Shown here: one piece after another, positions 1 through 6,025 of the stretch
Position numbering within the stretch: position 1 is the first letter of the stretch
Layout: each line of letters begins with the position of its first letter
Assembly: GCA_025526915.1 (NCBI GenBank)
Contig: JAHLKH010000439.1
Span: forward strand, 1 to 12,591
Origin: Entophlyctis helioformis
Lineage: Eukaryota > Chytridiomycota > Chytridiomycetes > Chytridiales > Chytriomycetaceae
Reading direction: 5' to 3'
Length of the DNA: 12,591 nucleotides
Translations under genes and position numbers: made by a program
Notes under the pieces: generated by a model
Told to the model about the DNA's origin: nothing
The model's database searches: none
What the model saw: only the letters and a program-made list of their open reading frames with translations

Positions 1-3000
1 ACCTTCCCTGTCTTCTTAGACAATCGCAGCGCCAGCGTCCTGGTGGACACTGGCAGCAGCGCGAATCTGGTGGCTCGCCGTTGGTTGGATGCCAAGGCCT
101 GCTCGCCGCTGCCCGGCCGTTCACCCGGCAGGCGGTGACTCTCGAGTTTGCCAACGGCAACTTGCAGAGACTAGATTTGGAGGTCTACCTCACGCTCGCG
201 GACAGATCAATGCTGTCAGCCAGGTGCGGTTCCTTGTCTATGACGGTGTGGATGATGTCATCCTGGGCATGCCGTGGCTGCGCACCACCGCGAAGGCGTC
301 GTTCAACTTCCGTCGCGGTGTTTTCCGCTTCTCAACCGAGTCGCGCCCCGATGTGCACCACATCTGGCAGCACGAAGACGCTCCGCCGTCTGCTGCCCCC
401 ACAACCGGCCGCACTCTGACATCGTGGTTACCATGTCGGACATCCTCGCCCATCCGGACGAGTACGCGGAGCTGGTCTATGTGGATGACCTGCCTGAGGA
501 CCGTGAGGCAGCTGCTGATGCGCGCCTTCGCGTCGCGGCTGCAAACGGCCTCACCCCGGACGAGCTGAAGGAGAAGTACCCCTACCTTCCAGTCTGCCCG
601 GACGAGGAGACGCAGAAGGCATTCATCGAGTACTACGAGGTCTGCTGCCCGCCGCAAGGCCGTGCGCACGACTCGGAGTTCGAGATTGCGATCCCTTTCA
701 TTAAGGATGCGCAGCTGCCGCCGCGTCGTGGCCTCAAGAGACTGAACCAGGATGCATCCGTAGCGCTCAAGAAGCAGCTGGACGAGTGGTACACCAAAGG
801 TTACATCCGCCGCTCGTCATCGCCTTTGGGCGCCGGCACGCTCTTTGTCCGCAAGAAGGATGGTTCGCTGCGGTTGGTCATCGACTACCGCGGCTTGAAC
901 AACATCTCGGTGAAGTTCCACAGTGCGATCCCGGAGATTGAGACCCTCCGTGATAACTTGGCAAACAAACCCTTCCGCTCGATGCTTGACATCCGCGAGG
1001 GCTTCCTTAACATCCGTGTTAAGGCGGAGGACCAGTGGAAAACTGCGTTCTCCACCCAGTTTGGTCACTTTGAGTTCACGGTCATGCCTTTTGGGCTGAC
1101 CAATGCTCCGGCTGTGTTTACACAGGCCATCCAGTCGACGCTCAATGAGCTGCTGGGCACGTGCGTCTCGGTGTACATGGACGACATCTACATCTACAGC
1201 GCGACGTACAAGGAGCATATCAAACACCTACGCACTGTTCTCAAGCTGCTACTGGAGGCTCAATTGTACATTAAGCCGTCCAAGTGCATGATCCTGCAGC
1301 AGGACATTGAGTTCTGCGGTCACGTGCTCTCGCCCACTGGTTATTCCATTGCGCCAAAGCACTTGCAGGACATGGCAGCAGCGCCACACATCTCAAACAC
1401 AACCACTCTGGCAACTTGGCTGGCAAGCTTGTGTGGTTAAAGTCATTCATTGGTGGGCCGAACCCTGCAAAGGCGTACGCCACCATGTGCTGCCACTATA
1501 CAAGCTACTAGCCAAGAATGCCAAGTGGGAGTGGGGCCCTGCTCAAAAGCAGGCTGTGGAAGACCTGCGACAGGCAGTGCTGAAGGCACCGAGCTGCGGT
1601 TCTTTGACCCGGCTCTGGAAACGCATGTCTACACTGATGCCAGCAACTACGTCATTGCCGGCTACCTGTCGCAGATCCACCCAGATGGCGAGAAGCTGGT
1701 GGCCTGCTGGTCACGTAAGCTTAGCCCAGCCGAGATGAACTATCCAACCCACGAACGCGAGTTGCTCGCCATCGTGGAGTTCTTCTCGCGTTTCCGTCAT
1801 CTGCTGTCCAGTGTGCGCTCTGTCACGCACACTGACCACAAGGCGCTGGTCTGGTTGGCCACGCAGCCCCACCTGTCGGATCGGCAGGCTCGATGGGTCC
1901 TGTCTCTGCAGGAGTTTGATACATCCATTGAGTACGTGCCTGGCGAGCTCAACTCGCTGGCCGATCTGCTGTCCCGCGATCCCTCAAAGGCCCCTCTCTG
2001 CACAAACTGTCGCTCGCCTGTCCCGATCCGTGCTGCCAATCTGCGCACTGACTCTGACTGGGCGAAAGACGTGCGTGCGGCGTTGCCGGCCGACCCATTC
2101 GCCTCCAGACTGCCTGGCTGGAAGGCTGACCCGTCGTCAGCCACGCCGGCCGACCGCAAGGTCGTAGTGCACATGGAGTGCTTGGATGGTGCGTGGTGGT
2201 ACAAAGGCAACCGCTTGTATGTGCCGCAGTCTCTGCGCGCGGATCTGCTCGCCCACTACCACGACTCTCCCTTTGGTGCGCACCAGGGACGTCAGCGGAC
2301 CACCAGCCGCTTGTCGAACCGGTACTTCTGGCCCAGAATGTCTGAGGACATTGCTGCCTATGTCGCCTCATGCGACGTGTGCCAGCGCCACCGCACGCCC
2401 AACCACCGGCCTGACGGCCTGCTGCATCCACTCGCGATCCCGGACGACTGCTTCTCGAGCGTCGCCATGGACGTCATGTTCCTGCCTGCGGGCGGACAAG
2501 ACGATGCGTTTGATGCTGCTCTGGTTGTGGTCGATCGCCTGTCCGGTCTCTGCGACGCGTTCCCGTGCCGCCGCTCGTCGTCGGCCCAGGAGCTGGCCGA
2601 GCTCTTCCTGACTCGCTGGGTCTGCTCGGGCAAGGGCTTCCCGTCGACATCGTCTCGGACCGCGACGCCCGCTGGCTGTCGGCCTTCTGGTCGAGCCTCT
2701 GCACCGCTGCCCGGATCAAGCAGAACCTCAGCACGGCTCGCCACCAGCAGACTGACGGCTTGGCCGAACGCAGCATCCGCACCATCAAGGATGCGCTCGC
2801 CAAGGCGGCCGATTACCACGGCTCTGACTGGCCGCTGCTGCTCGGTCCCACCTGCTTTGGCCTCAACTGCGCGCCGTCGGCTTCGTCTGGCTTTGCACCT
2901 TTCTTCCTGGCGTTTGGCCGCCACCCGCGGTCCTTCCCGTCTGAGCCGGCCCTGGCACCGTCTGCCGCGGCCCGCGACCTGCTGCTGGACATGGCCGCTG

Positions 3001-3992
3001 CCCGCGACTCGGCCATTTTGAATCGGCGCAAAGCTCAGGCAGCCATGGCCGTTCAGGCAAACAAGCGTCGCCGCCGTCACCCTGCGTACAAGGTCGGCGA
3101 CATGGTGCTCCTCAACGCTGAGGGCATCTCCTGGCCGGCGGACTCGCACCGCCCGCCGCTCACGGCCGCCAAGTGGCTTGGCCCTTTTGCCATCACCAGC
3201 CTGGACTCTGGTGAATCTGGCCTCAACTACACGCTCGCGCTGCCTGCCTCGCTGCACCGCGTCCACAACGTGTTCCATGCCGACCGGATCTGCCCGTATG
3301 TTGACCCTCTGTCTGCGCCCACCGGCCGCAAGGATGTGCCCTCCCGGCCTGACCCCGAGTACCACGCCGACGACGGCACGTCGGACAACTACGAGGTCGA
3401 GCAGATCGTCGACTCGCGCACTTATCGCGGCAAGATCGAGTATCTGGTCAAGTGGGTTGGCTATCCAGCCGACGACAACACATGGGTCCCAGCCGCGACA
3501 TGCGCAAGGCCCAGGACCTCGTCAAGGCATTCCACGCTCGGCCGTCCAAGGCGCCTAAAGGCAAGGCGTCCAAACCGGCTCAGCCCCCGCGCGCGGCTCC
3601 TGCTCCGGCTGCTCCTGCACCGGCTGCTCCTGTTCCAGCCGCGGCGCCTGCTCCCACGCAGCCCAAGGCATCCAAGTCCTCTCGCCGCAAGCGCACTGCG
3701 CCTGCTCCTGCACCAGTGGCCCTGCTCCAGCAGCAGCCACGCCGCGGCACCTGCTCCGGCTGACGAGCCGATCACACCTGCTGCACCCGCGTCTCCCTCT
3801 CTCTCTCCATCTTTCCCTCCTCTCCCTCCTCCCTCTTCTCCTCCTTCCTTCTCTCTCTCTTCTCTTCCCCCTCTCAACCATCCCGCCCCACCTCGTCGCT
3901 CTGAGCGCACGGTTCCCCGTCCTGTGTCCTACGCGTCCATCGTTGCCCGCACTTCTGCCTCTCGTGTGTGCAACGCCCCTGCATCCTCTTAG
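1..3992 (+). pseudogene. pol: gypsy Pol polyprotein pseudogene (PR-RT-RH-IN-chromodomain)
   Basis: Domains seen: retropepsin with VDTGSSANLV near 46-75 and ILGMPWL near 260-280; RT with FGLTNAPAVF and the catalytic YMDD at 1174-1185; RNase H with YTDASN, HERELLAIV and THTDHKAL (about 1630-1850); integrase with an H2C2 zinc finger (CDVC near 2372) and D, D, E residues in AMDV, VSDRD and DGLAERS (about 2465-2775); chromodomain about 3390-3530; then an Ala/Pro- and Ser/Pro-rich tail to the stop at 3990. The frame runs 1-3-2-1 in the protease, then 1-3-2-1-3-2-1-3, so every change equals loss of one base. Against the right copy the losses are at 1420/1421 (T), 1489/1490 (T), 1587/1588 (G), 2642/2643 (T), 3496/3497 (T), a C run at 3720-3722, and one base near 3742-3745. 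Three more lie at about 85-100, 205-225 and 395-430, with no second copy to place them. The last chromodomain helix falls after a frameshift. As written it cannot make a working Pol. Confidence 0.93.
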
Positions 3993-4037
3993 TCGCTGTT
4001 CATCCACTCTTCTTTCCTATAAGTGGCTGTCTACGCT

Positions 4038-4045
4038 GGGGGGAG
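4038..4045 (+). other. Polypurine tract (plus-strand primer), left gypsy copy
   Basis: GGGGGGAG lies immediately before the TGTAAC start of the 3' LTR. In LTR retrotransposons a purine run here primes plus-strand DNA synthesis. The mirror copy is CTCCCCCC at 5973-5980, at the same position relative to the right LTR. Confidence 0.8.
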
Positions 4046-4068
4046 TGTAACGGATGCTCGGTCGCGGT

Positions 4069-4092
4069 CACGTGATCCACGTGACCCACGTG
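4069..4092 (+). promoter_or_regulatory. Triple CACGTG (E-box/G-box) cluster in left LTR
   Basis: CACGTG occurs at 4069-4074, 4078-4083 and 4087-4092, spaced exactly 9 bp apart. CACGTG is the classic core bound by bHLH and some bZIP factors (Cbf1/Pho4 type in fungi). The same three boxes at the same spacing occur in the right LTR at 5926-5949, although the central part of the two LTRs has diverged. This suggests the block is kept for transcription of the element. Binding is not shown. Confidence 0.55.
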
Positions 4093-4147
4093 ACCAGACA
4101 GACATTGTCGGGCCGCACTGGCCGCTCTGGTTTCCCCCGTTCTTGCA

Positions 4148-4271
4148 GTCGTCTGCCCGCCCTTCCTCGCGTGCACACATACTGACCCGAGAGACCAGGT
4201 CTGTGCTGCCTCCCAATGAAGAGTCGTCTGCCCGCCCTTCCTCGCGTGCACACATACTGACCCGAGAGACC
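4148..4271 (+). repeat. 75-bp tandem repeat inside left LTR (about 1.7 copies)
   Basis: A unit starting GTCGTCTGCCCGCC begins at 4148 and again at 4223. The shared part of about 49 bases is identical in the two copies. The corresponding array in the right LTR has a 73-bp unit and that in the solo LTR a 70-bp unit. All share a related core (ACCAGGTC...GTGC...TCAATGAAG), but each array has its own sequence. Confidence 0.85.
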
Positions 4272-4305
4272 AGCCGGCAAGTCCGTCTGGCGGCCCAGTA
4301 CTACA

Positions 4306-4494
4306 GAACAAGCGAATGCCACGCATCGGATGACCGTGAGATCGGCGGCTGTGTGTATCACGTGACCACAGATCACGCACTTGTGACTCTCACGTGACTG
4401 GAGGTATCGTGGGTCCTCCACTTGGAAAAATTCATTAAAATCCGTTCTTGAGTGCCGCCCCACTTCCCTCACCAACACATTTTGCCAACGACAC
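4306..4494 (+). promoter_or_regulatory. Promoter-like region upstream of the NTPase gene
   Basis: This is the only non-element, non-coding DNA before the NTPase start codon. It contains two CACGTG boxes (4359-4364 and 4391-4396) and an AT-rich block (4425-4440) about 55 bp before the ATG in otherwise GC-rich DNA, which could be the core promoter. Its first five bases (GAACA) should be the target duplication of the left gypsy insertion, so upstream control elements may have been displaced to the far side of that element. The promoter role is inferred from position. Confidence 0.45.
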
Positions 4495-4979
4495 ATGCAG
4501 TCACCGCAGACGCACCAGAGCGGGCCCGCCAGCATGCCCTTTGTCAAGAATGTCTTCACCGGCCGAGAGCAGTTCATCAAGCCCTCGGTCATCACGCCGG
4601 CCATCGCCAGCCTGTCTGACACCCTCTGTCGCCTCTTTCGTGGCCTCGAGGCAAGCAAGAAGCCGGCCGTCGTGACCTGCTTTGACACTTCGGGCTCGGG
4701 CAAGACGACAACGGTCATGGAAGCCGCACGCCTGCAGAGCGCATGCAGAGTCACTCTCTCGCCCAACACCAGCCTTCTTCTCGGCCAGGTCCTTAGCAGC
4801 TGCAAACGCTACCCATTTGAAGCCGTGGGTGGCATCGTCGATGGGAACACCGTCCAGGAAGTGTTCAGAGCCAAGTTCGACTCAATGCTCGAGACCATGT
4901 TCCACGACATTGAGGCTCTCTTGACGTCCAACGCCTCGAACTGCATTGATGGGGCAGCTACTGGCAGCAACTACGTCTC

Positions 4980-5222
4980 TGTAACGGATGCCGCCGCAGT
5001 CCCGTGGTCACGTGACCTGCTGGCATTGATCTGGACGCGCCTCGCCCGGACTTGGCTTGGCCCTGTTGTTGTAGTTGTATCCAGCCGTAAGCCTGTATAC
5101 TCACTGCCCTCTGCCACCAGGTCGGTGCCTGAGTCTCAATGAAGTTGTATCCAGCCGTAAGCCTGTATACTCACTGCCCTCTGCCACCAGACGGCCAGCC
5201 GCTCTCGACGAGGACAGTTACA
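4980..5222 (+). repeat. Solo gypsy LTR (243 bp) with 5-bp target duplication
   Basis: It begins TGTAACGGATGC and ends GTTACA, a perfect 6-bp inverted terminus. It is flanked by GTCTC at 4975-4979 and GTCTC at 5223-5227, the 5-bp duplication expected of a Ty3/gypsy insertion. No internal gypsy sequence remains, so the element was reduced to one LTR, normally by recombination between its two LTRs. It shares the start, a CACGTG palindrome (GGTCACGTGACC, 5006-5017) and a related tandem-repeat core with the other two LTRs, but is more diverged. It therefore belongs to another subfamily or is older. It interrupts the NTPase gene. Confidence 0.9.
5073..5190 (+). repeat. 70-bp tandem repeat inside solo LTR (about 1.7 copies)
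   Basis: AGTTGTATCCAGCCGTAAGC recurs 70 bp apart (5073 and 5143), and the shared stretch of about 48 bases is identical. Its core (ATACTCACTGCCC, ACCAGGTCGGTGC, GTCTCAATGAAGT) is recognisably related to the 73-bp unit of the right LTR, while the GTTGTATCC segment is private to this copy. Confidence 0.85.
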
Positions 5223-5674
5223 GTCTCGCCCAATACCAGCCAGCAAGACTTGCCGAATCCAACCCCCCCCCAGTCTGCATTTGTCGCGATGCTTGAGGCC
5301 CTCGGCGACCGCAAGCTTGTCATCCACATTGACGACTGCCAGCTGTTCTTCAATAGCGCCATTCCGTCACCCAACAGCATTCGCGCGGCGCTCGCAAAGG
5401 ACGATGTCATGCTTCTCGCCCTTCGATCGTTCAGCAAGTGCATCACCCCCTACGCAAACAAAAAGAACGTTGCATGGGTCTTTTCAGGCACCCTACCGAC
5501 TCTCTTGACTGAGATCACCCTGACCAGCGGCCTCAAGACCATCGACATCACTGATATGATGGTTGACTTTCAGCGCGATGAGATCCGCAAGATCCTTAGC
5601 AACTACTTCAGTCTGGAGGCTGCAACAACGCAGGAGGCTGAGTGTAGCACTGGGCCTCCAGGCAGACTTGCCGG

Positions 5675-5870
5675 CTGGTTGCAGGGGCAGTGAGTATGCA
5701 CGCGAGGAAGGGCGGGCAGACGACTTCATTGAGACATAAGCACGGACCTGGTTGCAGGGGCAGTGAGTATGCACGCGAGGAAGGGCGGGCAGACGACTTC
5801 ATTGAGACATAAGCACGGACCTGGTTGCAGGGGCAGTGAGTATGCACGCGAGGAAGGGCGGGCAGACGAC
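5675..5870 (-). repeat. 73-bp tandem repeat inside right LTR (about 2.7 copies)
   Basis: On the + strand CTGGTTGCAGGGGCAGTGAG starts at 5675, 5748 and 5821, an exact 73-bp period. The two full units and the partial third are identical as far as I can read. The extra unit accounts for most of the length difference between this LTR (330 bp) and the left one (260 bp). Confidence 0.9.
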
Positions 5871-5925
5871 TGCAAGAACGGGGGCAACCAGAGCGGGGGA
5901 CGCGGCCGGGCGATGTCTGTCCGGT

Positions 5926-5949
5926 CACGTGGGTCACGTGGATCACGTG
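5926..5949 (-). promoter_or_regulatory. Triple CACGTG cluster in right LTR
   Basis: CACGTG at 5926-5931, 5935-5940 and 5944-5949 repeats the 9-bp spacing of the left LTR cluster. It lies 23 bp inside the LTR start. A bHLH/bZIP-type activator site is the likely reading; binding is not shown. Confidence 0.55.
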
Positions 5950-5972
5950 ACCGCGACCGAGCATCCGTTACA

Positions 5973-5980
5973 CTCCCCCC
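5973..5980 (-). other. Polypurine tract, right gypsy copy
   Basis: CTCCCCCC on the + strand is GGGGGGAG on the element's strand and directly precedes the LTR start, as in the left copy. Between it and the pol stop (6026-6028) lie about 45 bp of 3' untranslated sequence shared with the left copy. Confidence 0.8.
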
Positions 5981-6025
5981 AGCGTAGACAGCCACTCATA
6001 AGAAAGAAGAGTGGATGAACAGCGA

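Larger units (their letters stand above)
1..4305 (+). mobile_element. Ty3/gypsy chromovirus, left copy, 5' end outside window
   Basis: The order protease, reverse transcriptase, RNase H, integrase, chromodomain is the Ty3/gypsy order, and the chromodomain places it among chromoviruses. The window opens inside the protease, so gag and the 5' LTR are not visible. The 3' end is clear: pol stop at 3990-3992, a G-rich polypurine tract at 4038-4045, then an LTR beginning TGTAAC at 4046 and ending CTACA at 4305. The five bases after it (GAACA, 4306-4310) should be one half of the target-site duplication. From 1097 onward it matches the right copy (5643-8928, opposite strand) at near-identity, but it is degraded by single-base losses. 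Confidence 0.93.
4046..4305 (+). repeat. 3' LTR of left gypsy copy (260 bp)
   Basis: It begins TGTAACGGATGC after the polypurine tract and ends CCCAGTACTACA, giving TGTA...TACA termini. The same termini bound the right LTR (5643-5972, reversed) and the solo LTR (4980-5222). It holds three CACGTG boxes (4069-4092) and about 1.7 copies of a 75-bp tandem repeat starting at 4148. As a 3' LTR on the + strand, 189 bp upstream of the NTPase ATG and in the same orientation, it could act as a promoter for that gene. That last point is inference. Confidence 0.88.
4495..5642 (+). pseudogene. P-loop NTPase gene (RHS/Crinkler-like), disrupted by gypsy LTRs and cut off
   Basis: Frame 1 is open from ATG 4495 to the solo LTR at 4980, and frame 3 from the LTR end (5223) to 5642, where the right gypsy LTR starts. 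Residues 64-72 (DTSGSGKTT) form a Walker A-like loop with Asp in place of the usual first Gly. The second part has a Walker B-like strand (VIHIDD, near 5320-5335) and a sensor-like strand ending FSGT (near 5482-5492). The order (short N-terminus, P-loop near residue 65, Walker B, sensor, helical tail) fits the NTPase module of RHS and Crinkler proteins, but I cannot confirm the family without a search. An AAA/STAND-type NTPase is the alternative. Removing the solo LTR plus one GTCTC takes out 248 bp, which accounts exactly for the frame change, so the gene was probably one continuous frame before insertion. About 300 host residues are visible; the C-terminus is missing. ATG 4534 is an alternative start. 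A C9 run at about 5263-5271 is prone to frame errors. Confidence 0.7.
5643..5972 (-). repeat. 3' LTR of right gypsy copy (330 bp)
   Basis: Read on the minus strand it starts TGTAACGGATGC at 5972, directly after the polypurine tract, and ends GTGCTACA at 5643. Its outer parts, including the CACGTG triplet, match the left LTR closely, but its tandem array is longer and of different sequence. Transcription from it would run leftward, antisense to the NTPase gene. Confidence 0.88.

Noticed and set aside
89..1440. Overlapping frames at the window start read as separate genes or as programmed frameshifting
   Set aside because: Protease motifs are spread over three frames in order and there is no slippery site logic. 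Many further -1 changes occur throughout the copy, so these are breaks in one pol.
3752..3992. Repeat-induced point mutation between the two gypsy copies
   Set aside because: Substitutions I compared go in both directions, and the right copy has no stop codons over about 2.9 kb, so there is no RIP signature.
4068..4805. A 245-codon minus-strand frame crossing the left LTR and the NTPase start
   Set aside because: It spans an LTR boundary and its repeated segments come from the LTR tandem array read backward, so it is not a gene.
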